From NCBI RefSeq assembly GCF_900108855.1, contig NZ_FNXY01000002.1:248001-312000 (forward strand): a stretch of 64,000 nucleotides of DNA, read 5' to 3'. The notes below the pieces were generated by a model that saw nothing but the letters and a program-made list of their open reading frames with translations, was not told where the DNA came from and ran no database searches. Below are positions 27,524 to 36,414 of this stretch, piece by piece (the stretch's first letter is position 1; each line of letters opens with the position of its first letter). This stretch comes from Dyadobacter koreensis. GTDB taxonomy: Bacteria; Bacteroidota; Bacteroidia; Cytophagales; Spirosomataceae. A program made the position numbers and the translations under genes.

Positions 27524-30500
27524 ATGAATTTTAAAAACCCGCTGATTCTATCTGTATCAGGCATGCTGGCGTTCGGCGTACTAGCGGCGTCGTATATGCG
27601 AACGAATCCAAGTACGATTAAAAGTACAGGTCTCGACAGTTTATATGAAAATCTGAGCGCCGAACAAAAACGCTCTCCTAAATATGCTGTTGCCGGACTA
27701 AATGTAGCTGAGGGTTTGGCGGCAACACTTTTTGCATCAGAACCTACCTTGACAAATCCGACAAATATCGATGTCGATCAGCTTGGCCGCGTCTGGGTTT
27801 GTGAGGCTTATAATTATCGTCCGGCAATAAACGGAAATCCGACCAAAAATGAGGGCGACAGGATTTTAATTCTGGAAGATACAAACGGTGACGGAAAGTC
27901 AGATAAATCAACGGTCTTTTACCAGGGGCCGGAACTGAATTCTCCGCTTGGGATCTGGGTGATGGGAAATAAAGTAATCGTTTCTCAAAGCCCATATGTT
28001 TGGTTATTTACAGATGCAGACGGCGACGGAAAAGCAGACAAAAAAGAAGTTATTTTTGAAGGAGTCGGTGGAACGCAGCATGACCACGGTATGCACGCAT
28101 TTGTATTTGGTCCGGATGGCAAACTATATTTCAATTTTGGTAATGAAGGCGGGCATTTGCTGGACGGAAAAGGAAATCCGGTAGTTGGACGTGATGGGAA
28201 GGCGATCGATTTTAAAACAAACAAACAAGGTATCGTTTTTCGCTGTGATCTTGATTTCAAAAATATTGAAGTGCTCGGGAATAATTTCCGGAATAATTAT
28301 GAAGTTGCGGTAGACAGCTACGGAACCATGTGGCAGTCAGATAATGATGATGACGGCAACAAAGGTGTACGAATAAATTATGTTATGCCTTACGGAAATT
28401 ACGGCTATACAGATGAGATGACAGGAGCAGGCTGGCGGGCAAATCGTACTAATATTGAAGATTCTATCCCGTTCCGTCACTGGCATCTGAACGATCCCGG
28501 CGTTGTTCCAAATCTTTTGCAAACAGGAGCAGGCTCGCCTACGGGGCTAATTGTGTACGAAGGACGCCTGCTGCCGAAAGTTTTCTGGGATCAGATGATT
28601 CATTGCGATGCCGGCCCTAATGTGGTACGTTCATATCCTGTTCAAAAAGCAGGTGCAGGTTATTCTGCCAAGATTGTAAATGTATTGGAAGGAAAACGCG
28701 ATCAATGGTTTCGCCCTTCTGATGTTTGTGTAGCTCCGGACGGTTCGCTGATCGTTTCCGACTGGTATGATCCGGGTGTCGGAGGTCATCAGGCGGGAGA
28801 TCAGAATAAGGGGAGGTTATATCGTTTAGCTCCAGAAAATACCCCTTACCGAATTAAAAAAGCAGATTACTCGACAGCAGCAGGAGCGGTTGAGGCTCTG
28901 CAAAATCCAAATCTTTCAGTTCGTTACCTGGCCTGGGATGCACTGACGAAAATGGGAACAAAAGCGCTTCCTGATTTGAAAAAATTATTCGAAAATAAAG
29001 AAAACCCAAGAATGCGCGCACGTGCTTTGTGGGCTATTGCGACGATCGACAAAGTTGGAACAGAAGATCTGGAATCAGCATTTCGCGATGCGAATCCGGA
29101 TATCCGAATAACAGCGTTACGCGTGGTTCGTGAAAAGAGAAATTCTGATATAATTAAATATCTAAAATTACTGGCAAGTGATTCGGATGTACAGGTTCGC
29201 CGCGAATGTGCCTTGGCATTGCACGGAACCGTCTCTCCGGATGCTCCGGAAATCTGGGCACAGCTTGCGCAGCAGTATGACGGAAAAGATCGCTGGTATT
29301 TAGAGGCACTTGGAATCGGAGCTTCCGGGCAATGGGATTCGTTTTTCAAAGCATGGGTAAGTAAAGCGGGTGCAAATCCAATCGCAACAGACGCGGGAAA
29401 AGATATCGTTTGGCGTTCAAGGAGTAAAGAATCAGTTAACTTGCTGGCCTCGCTGGCAAGCGATGCCGGCGTGGATTTGAAAAGCCGTCTAAGATATTTC
29501 AGAGCATTTGATTTTAACCCAGGCGCGAAAGAAAAATCGACTGCACTTTTGAAAATCATGAAAGGCACTGCACAAAACCAGAATGAGATCAATGAACTTG
29601 CGCTTCACCATTTGGATCCTGCTTTTGTTAAACAATCACCGGAAGCAATGGCCGCTTTGAAAAAATTACTTGACGCGACCTATGGCAAGAGCACCTATAT
29701 GGAACTGGTTTCAAGGTATGAGCTTCCTTCGGAAAATAGTCGTTTATTGAAACTCGCGACAACCCAGGCAAAGACGAATATTGGTCGTAGCGCCGGACAG
29801 CAGCTTTTGAAGCAAAATGGCTCAGCGCTACTCTGGACTGCTATCAAGGGAAAAGATACCGAAAAGGCATCATCTGCTCTGGCATCTATCAAAGGTGTTG
29901 GCAGTAAACAATCGCTGGATATTTTAAAATCAGTTGCGATGGATCCAAAACAACCAGCGGATTTACGCACGGAAGCAACCCGTTCCTTAGGTGGTACGAT
30001 GAGCGGTGAAGATCTTGTTTTGGTTTTATTAAAAGAAGGTAAAATCAATGGCGATTTGAAAGCTGTGGCTGTACAAGGTTTGAGCGGCGCGTGGAGAAAA
30101 TCGGTGAAAATGGAAGCGGCAAAATATCTGGACGGGCCTGGTGCAGAAGTGAAGAAACACCCTGACCTTAAAACATTGGTTGGTATGAAGGGAAATGCAG
30201 CGAAGGGAAAAGAAATTTTCTCAATGTACTGTACAGTTTGTCACCAGGTTAATGGCCAGGGAACTGATTTTGGGCCAAAGCTGTCTGAGATTGGTACTAA
30301 ACTTCCGAAAGAAGCATTGTATGCCGCAATTTTTGAACCGAGCGCAGGTATAGGATTTGGTTACGAAGGTTTTGAAGTAACCTTAAAAGATGGTTCTTCG
30401 GTATCGGGAATTATTTCAAGTAAAACCGAAACCGATCTGATCATGAAACTTCCCGGCGGAACCACACAAGAATTTAAAATGACTCAGGTTAAATCAATAA

Positions 30501-30604
30501 AACAAATGGCTGATTCGATGATGCCGGCCGGTCTTCAGGATGCAATGAATACAGACGAACTGGTTAATCTGGTCGAATATATGAGCAGCCTAAAGAAAAA
30601 ATAA
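27524..30604 (+). CDS. PVC-type heme-binding protein: membrane-bound dehydrogenase-like, HEAT repeats, cytochrome c
   Basis: A 1026-residue exported protein. An N-terminal signal/anchor (residues ~6-24) precedes a beta-propeller-like dehydrogenase domain (~50-440) with NIDVDQLGRVWVCEAYNY, DTNGDGKSD, SPYVWLFTDADGDGKADKKE and VSDWYDPGVGGHQ. A helical HEAT-like region (~450-870) follows, and then a cytochrome c domain with heme motif C903-T-V-C906-H907 and a C-terminal beta region ending SSLKKK. Proteins of this architecture are common in Planctomycetes and Cytophagales and are thought to oxidise sugars in the periplasm and pass electrons to heme; the substrate is unknown. A terminator follows at 30650-30690, before a large paralogue. 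Confidence 0.9.
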   Translation: MNFKNPLILSVSGMLAFGVLAASYMRTNPSTIKSTGLDSLYENLSAEQKRSPKYAVAGLNVAEGLAATLFASEPTLTNPTNIDVDQLGRVWVCEAYNYRPAINGNPTKNEGDRILILEDTNGDGKSDKSTVFYQGPELNSPLGIWVMGNKVIVSQSPYVWLFTDADGDGKADKKEVIFEGVGGTQHDHGMHAFVFGPDGKLYFNFGNEGGHLLDGKGNPVVGRDGKAIDFKTNKQGIVFRCDLDFKNIEVLGNNFRNNYEVAVDSYGTMWQSDNDDDGNKGVRINYVMPYGNYGYTDEMTGAGWRANRTNIEDSIPFRHWHLNDPGVVPNLLQTGAGSPTGLIVYEGRLLPKVFWDQMIHCDAGPNVVRSYPVQKAGAGYSAKIVNVLEGKRDQWFRPSDVCVAPDGSLIVSDWYDPGVGGHQAGDQNKGRLYRLAPENTPYRIKKADYSTAAGAVEALQNPNLSVRYLAWDALTKMGTKALPDLKKLFENKENPRMRARALWAIATIDKVGTEDLESAFRDANPDIRITALRVVREKRNSDIIKYLKLLASDSDVQVRRECALALHGTVSPDAPEIWAQLAQQYDGKDRWYLEALGIGASGQWDSFFKAWVSKAGANPIATDAGKDIVWRSRSKESVNLLASLASDAGVDLKSRLRYFRAFDFNPGAKEKSTALLKIMKGTAQNQNEINELALHHLDPAFVKQSPEAMAALKKLLDATYGKSTYMELVSRYELPSENSRLLKLATTQAKTNIGRSAGQQLLKQNGSALLWTAIKGKDTEKASSALASIKGVGSKQSLDILKSVAMDPKQPADLRTEATRSLGGTMSGEDLVLVLLKEGKINGDLKAVAVQGLSGAWRKSVKMEAAKYLDGPGAEVKKHPDLKTLVGMKGNAAKGKEIFSMYCTVCHQVNGQGTDFGPKLSEIGTKLPKEALYAAIFEPSAGIGFGYEGFEVTLKDGSSVSGIISSKTETDLIMKLPGGTTQEFKMTQVKSIKQMADSMMPAGLQDAMNTDELVNLVEYMSSLKKK

Positions 30605-30649
30605 TTTATTTATTTTTCAGAGCCCGCTCCCGGTCAATAATAGGATTGC

Positions 30650-30690
30650 AGCCCGTTAAAACACTTTTGTTTTAGCGGGCTGTTTTTTTA
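30650..30690 (+). terminator. Rho-independent terminator between tandem paralogues
   Basis: AGCCCGTTAAAAC (30650-30662) pairs with GTTTTAGCGGGCT (30669-30681), with one G-T wobble, followed by seven T residues. It suggests that the two PVC-type genes are separately transcribed. Confidence 0.88.
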
Positions 30691-30792
30691 TTGTCACCTG
30701 TAATCTAAATCTTGGTTTTTGTTTCGTTAATCTAAAAAAGAACTGGTAATTTTGAGGTTGTCCCATAGTACTTGCTCCATTGAATTTCTGTT

Positions 30793-33492
30793 TTGAAACG
30801 AATAAATTATTTTAAGTCCGCATTTTTGGTTGCCACAAATCTTTGCTTTTTTGTTTTGAGTGGTACGTGCCAAGTGGTTGATTCCCTGATTGTATTACAT
30901 CCCGACAGCGTTTACGCGAAGTTTTCTGAATCTGAAAAAAGATTTTCAAGAAATGCTGTGGCCGGGCTGCAAACAACTGACGGGCTGGAAACCACTCTTT
31001 TTGCTTCCGAGCCCTTAATTACAAACCCGATCAACATCGACGTGGATCATCGGGGCAGGGTATGGGTATGCGAATCCTACAATTATCGTCCGGCCGTTAA
31101 TGGAAAGTCGGAGCTCAACGTTGGTGATAGGATTGTGATCCTGGAAGATACCACCGGCGACGGAAAGGCGGATGTTACCAAGGTTTTTTACCAGGGTTCT
31201 GAGCTGAATTCTCCGCTTGGAATCTGGGTGATGGGTAATAAAGCTATTGTTTCGCAAAGTCCATATGTCTGGCTTTTCACTGATACCGATGGTGACGATA
31301 AAGCGGATAAGAAGGAAATTTTGTTCAAAGGAATTGGTGGGACACAGCAGGACGCCGGTGTCCATTCTTTTGTCTTTGGTCCGGATGGAAAATTTTATTT
31401 CAATTATGGAAATGCCGGGAAACAACTTGTAGATGGTCAGGACAGACCTTTACTGGATAAATATGAAAGACCGATAGATTTTCGTCAATACCGCCAGGGC
31501 GTTGTTTTCAGAGTTGATCAGGAGTTTAGAAATGTAGAAATCCTGGCAGAAAATTTTCATAACGGCTTCGAGGTCGCCGTGGATAGTTACGGGACGATGT
31601 GGCAGTCTGACCAGGAAGAGCCCGGCAACGGAGCCGACCGTGTTAGTTATGTCATGGAAAACGGAAATTTCGGATACATTGATGAAATGAACGGAGCGAG
31701 TTGGCGGATCAACCATACCAATCTCGAAGATGAAATACCTCGTCGCCACTGGCATCAGAATGATCCGGGCGTGGTTCCGAATTTACTTGAAATTGGATCC
31801 GGACTGCCCATGGGAATGGTAGTTTATGAAGGTGATTTATTGCCAAGGAAGTTTTGGGATCAGGTTATTCTTGCTGATGCAGGACAAAATGCTGTGACTT
31901 CATATCCGGTTGTGCCGGATGGGGCCGGTTTTAAATCCGTTGGAATCAATCCTGTTGTTGAGGGAAAAAGAGATAAATGGTTCCGTCCGACGGATGTTTG
32001 TGTCGCGCCTGACGGTTCTTTGATCGTGTCGGATTGGTATGATCCGGTGGCAGGATCTCATAAAATGAAAGACCGCAGCCGTGGTAGAATTTTCAGAATT
32101 GCACCTCCTGAAACACCTTACAAAATTCCTGTTTATGATCTCACAAATCCGACAGAAGCTGTAAAGGCATTACAAAGTCCGAATTTGTCCCAGCGATACC
32201 TTGCCTGGAATGCCTGCGTTAAATTGGGTTGGGCGGCTGAACCTGAGCTTGAAAATTTATTTAGACAATATAACGGAAACCCTAAATTGAGAGCCCGCGC
32301 TCTCTGGGTCCTGAACCGGATAGAAGGCTTTAACCACAGAAATCTGGATGTTGGTTTCCGCGAGTTAAATCCAAATTTACGTATTACGACTTTAAGAGCC
32401 GTTCGGCAGCGTAACAGCGATCCGACGGAGTATATCAAAAGATTAACATCCGACCCAAATCCTCAGGTCCGCCGTGAATGCGCACTGGCAATTAATCATA
32501 ATCACACATATGAGGCTTTGGATGTTTGGCTGCAACTGGCGCAACAATATCCGGGTCACGACCGATGGTCTGTCGAGGCATTGAGTATCGGTGCGATTGG
32601 TCAGTGGGAGCGTATTTTTCCGGCATGGCTTGCCAGAGCCGGGAAAAATCCGGGAGCTACAGATGCAGGAAAAGATATAATATGGCTCGCCAGAACGCGA
32701 CAGGCAATTCCTTATTTAACTGAACTTGCTGCGGATACAAGCGTTACTTTCAAGAGCAGATTACGTTATTTCCGTGCTTTCGACTTTTTCCACGCGGGTT
32801 ATGAAAAATCACAGGCGTTGATGCATGTGATGGATGTGAAATCTTCTGATAGAATTGAGGTAAGTAAACTGGCTTTGCTGCATTTGGATAAATCCTTTGT
32901 CACAAATTCTCAACAGGGGCTAACCGCGCTGAACAAATTGCTCGACGAAACCTACGGGACAGAAGACTATATCGAATTAGTAACTCGCTACGCACCTGAG
33001 TCTGAAAATAACCGACTTTTTCAAATGGCGATTAATAAATCAGGTGAAGTATTAGGTCGTGATGCTGGCGCACTGTTGCTTGATATCGCTGGTGTTTCTT
33101 TTATCACAGATAAGCTTAATAGCCTGAATGATACTAAAAAATCGGCTCTTCTTGCATCATTACAAACGGCTGGAAGTGCTGAATCTGTTTATCTGCTGCG
33201 CAATACAGTTTTGGATGTAAATGAAAAAGAATCTGTACGCGCGGATGCTGCAAGATATCTGGGCGGAAGCTGGCCGGGGGAAGATGCAGTAGTGAAATTG
33301 TTGAAGCAGAACCAGATTGATGGAGCTATTAAAGAAGCTGCTTTGCAAGGTGTGAAAAATGCCTTTCGGGAAAATGTTAAAGCAGATTTAGCTCCTTATT
33401 TCCCTAAACCGGTCGAAACAGTGACCGTTGCAGATGAAGTTCTTCCGAAAGGAAAAGGTAAAAAAGAGAAAAAAAGACGGAGAAGAGATTAA
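30793..33492 (+). CDS. PVC-type dehydrogenase-like protein without the cytochrome c domain
   Basis: An 899-residue paralogue of the preceding gene. It shares the signal sequence type, the propeller-like domain (NIDVDHRGRVWVCESYNY; SPLGIWVMGNKAIVSQSPYV; VSDWYDPVAGSH) and the HEAT-like region, but it stops exactly where the cytochrome c domain begins. No CxxCH motif is present. Instead it ends in a basic tail (LPKGKGKKEKKRRRRD). The start is a TTG at 30793, because a stop lies in frame 12 bases upstream; no in-frame ATG precedes the conserved region. A palindromic repeat lies 3 bases after the stop. It probably needs a separate electron acceptor or has become a binding protein. Confidence 0.85.
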   Translation: MKRINYFKSAFLVATNLCFFVLSGTCQVVDSLIVLHPDSVYAKFSESEKRFSRNAVAGLQTTDGLETTLFASEPLITNPINIDVDHRGRVWVCESYNYRPAVNGKSELNVGDRIVILEDTTGDGKADVTKVFYQGSELNSPLGIWVMGNKAIVSQSPYVWLFTDTDGDDKADKKEILFKGIGGTQQDAGVHSFVFGPDGKFYFNYGNAGKQLVDGQDRPLLDKYERPIDFRQYRQGVVFRVDQEFRNVEILAENFHNGFEVAVDSYGTMWQSDQEEPGNGADRVSYVMENGNFGYIDEMNGASWRINHTNLEDEIPRRHWHQNDPGVVPNLLEIGSGLPMGMVVYEGDLLPRKFWDQVILADAGQNAVTSYPVVPDGAGFKSVGINPVVEGKRDKWFRPTDVCVAPDGSLIVSDWYDPVAGSHKMKDRSRGRIFRIAPPETPYKIPVYDLTNPTEAVKALQSPNLSQRYLAWNACVKLGWAAEPELENLFRQYNGNPKLRARALWVLNRIEGFNHRNLDVGFRELNPNLRITTLRAVRQRNSDPTEYIKRLTSDPNPQVRRECALAINHNHTYEALDVWLQLAQQYPGHDRWSVEALSIGAIGQWERIFPAWLARAGKNPGATDAGKDIIWLARTRQAIPYLTELAADTSVTFKSRLRYFRAFDFFHAGYEKSQALMHVMDVKSSDRIEVSKLALLHLDKSFVTNSQQGLTALNKLLDETYGTEDYIELVTRYAPESENNRLFQMAINKSGEVLGRDAGALLLDIAGVSFITDKLNSLNDTKKSALLASLQTAGSAESVYLLRNTVLDVNEKESVRADAARYLGGSWPGEDAVVKLLKQNQIDGAIKEAALQGVKNAFRENVKADLAPYFPKPVETVTVADEVLPKGKGKKEKKRRRRD

Positions 33493-33495
33493 AAA

Positions 33496-33582
33496 TTTCA
33501 CGCAAAGCAAACAAGAAAGGGCAAAGATCGCAGAGAGTAAAACTTTGCGTTCTTTGCCTTTTTCTTTCCTCTTTGCGTGAAA
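33496..33582. repeat. REP-like palindromic element
   Basis: TTTCACGCAAAG (33496-33507) and CTTTGCGTGAAA (33571-33582) form a perfect 12-bp inverted repeat enclosing further imperfect pairing (GGGCAAAGATCGCA against GCGTTCTTTGCC). The words built from GCAAAG are characteristic of dispersed palindromic intergenic repeats in Cytophagales-type genomes. It starts 3 bases after the stop of the heme-less PVC-type gene. Confidence 0.7.
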
Positions 33583-33665
33583 CCTTCTTATAATTGAAAT
33601 TTCAATCGGTATAAAACACATCCGGTTTTCTTTATTCCCTAAAACCATAACACAAAAATTAAATC

Positions 33666-34586
33666 ATGCTCCGCAGAAACTTTGTTAAATCATCACTTGG
33701 GTTAGCTGGCGCTGCACTTGTGGCAGGAGAAGCCAACGCTTTCTCAACATCACCAATGGCAAAGAATAAATTCAAACTTAAATATGCTTCCCACTTCGGC
33801 ATGTTCCAGAACAGTGCCGGAAAAGATGTGATTGATCAGCTGAAATTTATGGCAGATCAGGGATTTATGGCTCTGGAAGATAATGGAATGATGGGGCGCC
33901 CGGTAGAAGAACAGGAAAGAATTGCCAAAGAAATGACTCGTCTGGGCATGGAAATGGGCGTTTTTGTTGTAGATAAGGGAGGTAATGGAGCGAATACATT
34001 GGCTGCGGGAAAAAAAGAATATATCGATATTTTCCTGAATGGCTGCAAAAAAGCGGTGGAAACTGCAAAACGTGTGAATGCGAAGTGGATGACTGTCGTG
34101 CCTGGTGATTTTGAACGTAAATTGCCAATCGGTGTACAAACAGGGCACGTAATCGATGCGCTTCGCAGAGGTGCAGAAATTCTGGAACCACATGGATTGG
34201 TAATGGTATTGGAGCCGTTGAGTGATACACCTAATTTGTTCCTGCGCACTTCCGATCAGACATATGAAATTTGTCGTGGCGTAAACAGCAAATCCTGCAA
34301 AATTCTGTATGATATTTATCACATGCAGAAAAACGAAGGACGGATTATCCACAACATCGAAGCAACATGGAGTGAGATTGATTATTTCCAGATAGGAGAC
34401 GAGCCTGGAAGAAATGAGCCAACGACCGGAGAAATAAACTATAAAAATGTATTCAAATACATTTACGATCGCAGCAAAAGTGAAAACAAGAGTTTCATTA
34501 TGGGGATGGAACACGGAAACTCCAAAAAAGGAAAAGAAGGAGAAGAAGCTTTGATTAAAGCTTATGTTGAAAGCGATAATTTTTAA
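33666..34586 (+). CDS. Tat-exported hydroxypyruvate isomerase-like TIM-barrel protein
   Basis: A 306-residue protein with a twin-arginine signal (RRNFVK at residues 3-8, then a hydrophobic stretch ending ANAF), so it is probably exported folded to the periplasm. The rest is an AP-endonuclease-2/xylose-isomerase-like TIM barrel: LKFMADQGFMALEDNGM, WMTVVPGDFE, LVMVLEPLSD with the metal-ligand Glu, YDIYHMQKNEG and FQIGDEPGRNEPTTGE, the last two being the metal-binding segments of hydroxypyruvate isomerases. It would interconvert sugars or sugar acids. It lies after the two PVC-type dehydrogenase-like genes, suggesting a shared periplasmic sugar-oxidation route, which is inference. Confidence 0.88.
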   Translation: MLRRNFVKSSLGLAGAALVAGEANAFSTSPMAKNKFKLKYASHFGMFQNSAGKDVIDQLKFMADQGFMALEDNGMMGRPVEEQERIAKEMTRLGMEMGVFVVDKGGNGANTLAAGKKEYIDIFLNGCKKAVETAKRVNAKWMTVVPGDFERKLPIGVQTGHVIDALRRGAEILEPHGLVMVLEPLSDTPNLFLRTSDQTYEICRGVNSKSCKILYDIYHMQKNEGRIIHNIEATWSEIDYFQIGDEPGRNEPTTGEINYKNVFKYIYDRSKSENKSFIMGMEHGNSKKGKEGEEALIKAYVESDNF

Positions 34587-34632
34587 ACTGCTAGCAGCCG
34601 GTCAAGAGATTAGCTTATAGCTTAAAAAACAA

Positions 34633-34666
34633 AAAATGGCCAGTAGATAACTCCACTGGCCATTTT
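34633..34666. terminator. Bidirectional terminator between convergent genes
   Basis: AAAATGGCCAGT (34633-34644) and ACTGGCCATTTT (34655-34666) form a perfect 12-bp stem with A and T flanks, between the TIM-barrel gene and the CBM48-like gene on the other strand. Confidence 0.85.
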
Positions 34667-34690
34667 GCAACAGATAACAGCTAAAAGCTA

Positions 34691-35002
34691 TTAAAGAACT
34701 ACTACTGAATTTTCTTCTGCATCTACACCAGCAGATACATACTTATCAGCTTCCCAATCATTTTCCCATTTCTCGTTATCTAAAAGGTAACGGAATTGGT
34801 ATTCTTTACCAGGAACCAGGTCAAGACTTCCTTTAAAAGAACCGTCTTTTTGCTTTTTCAACGCTACTGCTTCTTCTGGGTTCCATCCGTTAAATTCACC
34901 GACAAGTGAAACTTTTTCTGTTTTTTCAACGGCTTCAGCTGGCAAGGTAAACGTAACTTTTACAACGGGCTTGCTTTTCAAATACTGTTTTGTAATCGCC
35001 AT
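34691..35002 (-). CDS. Isoamylase early-set / CBM48-like domain protein
   Basis: A 103-residue cytoplasmic protein consisting of one glycogen-binding-like beta-sandwich: VKVTFTLPAE near residue 13, VSLVGEFNGWNPEEA near residue 31 (the typical GxFNxW motif), DGSFKGSLDL, then EYQFRYLLDNEKWENDWEAD. Such domains occur in AMPK beta subunits and in branching or isoamylase enzymes, here standing alone. A probable role in binding glycogen or as a partner subunit is inferred from the fold. A -7 element lies 30 bases upstream of the start. Confidence 0.9.
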   Translation of the reverse strand: MAITKQYLKSKPVVKVTFTLPAEAVEKTEKVSLVGEFNGWNPEEAVALKKQKDGSFKGSLDLVPGKEYQFRYLLDNEKWENDWEADKYVSAGVDAEENSVVVL

Positions 35003-35428
35003 ATTATGTAGTGTTTTTTAAGTTGATGGGACAAATATACAATCAAAAATTATACAAATTGATGAATATCAGCAGAATAAATTTCGTTTGTCTTTGAATA
35101 GTTATATGAAAATATTCAAAAAATGGCTTCTGGTGCAATTTTATAAAGCATTTTACTAAAAATCAAATAAAAAAACAAAGTGTTCCGCTCGTATTTGCTT
35201 AGATGAGAAAAGTGCAATCTTGGTTGTGAAAGGTTTGGGAAATAATTGATTTATTCCATGCTTAATAAGAATATTTTTCCATAGCTTGATACATTGGAGT
35301 ATAAATAGACATGTTGAGTACTTTAATTTCCAAAATGGCGAAAAAGCATGGTTTTAAATTTATGGTTATTTGACAATAGATATATACACAATCGAGTTTA
35401 ATCTTTATAGCCTGAGACATTTTATCAA
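35003..35428. other. Intergenic region between divergent genes
   Basis: About 425 AT-rich bases. It contains the -7 element of the leftward CBM48-like gene (35032-35039). For the rightward hydrolase no exact TAnnTTTG is visible near its start. No small gene or hairpin stands out. Confidence 0.5.
35032..35039 (-). promoter_or_regulatory. -7 promoter element for CBM48-like gene
   Basis: Read on the minus strand this is TATATTTG, an exact TAnnTTTG match, 30 bases before the start at 35002. A TTTG lies about 15 bases further upstream on the same strand and could be the -33 element. Confidence 0.55.
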
Positions 35429-36325
35429 ATGAAGTTGCCAATATTCTTCATATGCTTTTTCATTTCCATAAAAAGCTTTTCACAAGAAAAAGTGGTGAAA
35501 GTAAACGGCATTGATTTTAACGTTTATACCAAAGGATTTGAGAATAGGAAAAATAATGTTCCTGCACTGATCTTCGAGAATGGTATGGGAGTTGGGCTTG
35601 ATACTTGGGACTTAGTAATTGATGAATTATCAAAAGAAGTCCCTGTTTTTGCTTATGAAAGAGCGAATGTTGGGAAATCTGGTAAAGATTATAAGCTGCC
35701 GGCGATAGGAAAAGTTTCTGAAAACTTGAAATGTATTCTTACTACATTAAATATTCAGCCTCCATATATACTTATTGGTCATTCGATGGGGGGATTGTAT
35801 ACCAGAGCATATTCCGGACTTTATCCAAACGATATTGCAGGACTGGTATTTATTGATCCTGCTGATTTCACGGAAACGAAAATAACATGGAATGAGATCT
35901 TTCAGACGATCGGAGTTCCAGAAAAGAAAATCGAAGAAATGATTTATGATCGCCTTTACGTCACTTCAAAAATTGATTCTCTACATTATGGTAGTTGGAG
36001 TGAGAGTCAGATACTAGGTGAGCTAAGACGTACTGATTTTTTAGAAATAAATTCACTCCCTATACCCCAAGTTCCCATCTACTTTTTTATGGGCGGTAAG
36101 TTTGAAGTACCCTTGGATAGAAGAAGCAAAGATTTTGATCAGGAAGCATTTTTTATGGAAAGAACCCGTGTGACTATCGAAAGATGGAGGAAGTTTATTT
36201 ACGCATCAAGTAAAGGAGGATCTTTAATTTATCTTTCGCAAAGTGGCCATTTTATTCACCGTGATGATCCAAGAGCAGTGATAAGTAATATAAAATTTTT
36301 GCTAGATACCATATTGTCAAAATGA
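35429..36325 (+). CDS. Secreted alpha/beta hydrolase
   Basis: A 298-residue hydrolase with a signal peptide (MKLPIFFICFFISIKSFSQ). The nucleophile Ser is in LIGHSMGGLYTRAYS near residue 118, with an acid in IDPADF about 25 residues later and a C-terminal His in LSQSGHFIHRDDP near residue 275, completing the catalytic triad. Substrate unknown; close families include carboxylesterases and epoxide-hydrolase-like proteins. It is monocistronic. Confidence 0.85.
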   Translation: MKLPIFFICFFISIKSFSQEKVVKVNGIDFNVYTKGFENRKNNVPALIFENGMGVGLDTWDLVIDELSKEVPVFAYERANVGKSGKDYKLPAIGKVSENLKCILTTLNIQPPYILIGHSMGGLYTRAYSGLYPNDIAGLVFIDPADFTETKITWNEIFQTIGVPEKKIEEMIYDRLYVTSKIDSLHYGSWSESQILGELRRTDFLEINSLPIPQVPIYFFMGGKFEVPLDRRSKDFDQEAFFMERTRVTIERWRKFIYASSKGGSLIYLSQSGHFIHRDDPRAVISNIKFLLDTILSK

Positions 36326-36355
36326 GGATATAATCGAAAAAAAACAACTTGCAAA

Positions 36356-36387
36356 AATCCCTCACAACCACAAAGCTGCAAGGGATT
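36356..36387 (-). terminator. Hairpin at the end of the aldo/keto reductase gene
   Basis: AATCCCT (36356-36362) pairs with AGGGATT (36381-36387). On the minus strand the stem is followed by a T-rich run, so it probably terminates the leftward aldo/keto reductase gene. The stem is short. Confidence 0.5.
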
Positions 36388-36414
36388 CAAACAAATCATA
36401 TAATTCTAAATAAA

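Noticed and set aside
28924-29592. A 222-residue open frame on the minus strand over the PVC-type gene
   Set aside because: It is antisense to the HEAT-like region of a well supported gene, is Ser/Ala-rich and has no domain signature.
33750-34514. A 254-residue open frame on the minus strand over the TIM-barrel gene
   Set aside because: It lies fully antisense to a gene with clear Tat signal and barrel motifs, and its own translation shows no recognisable domain or signal.
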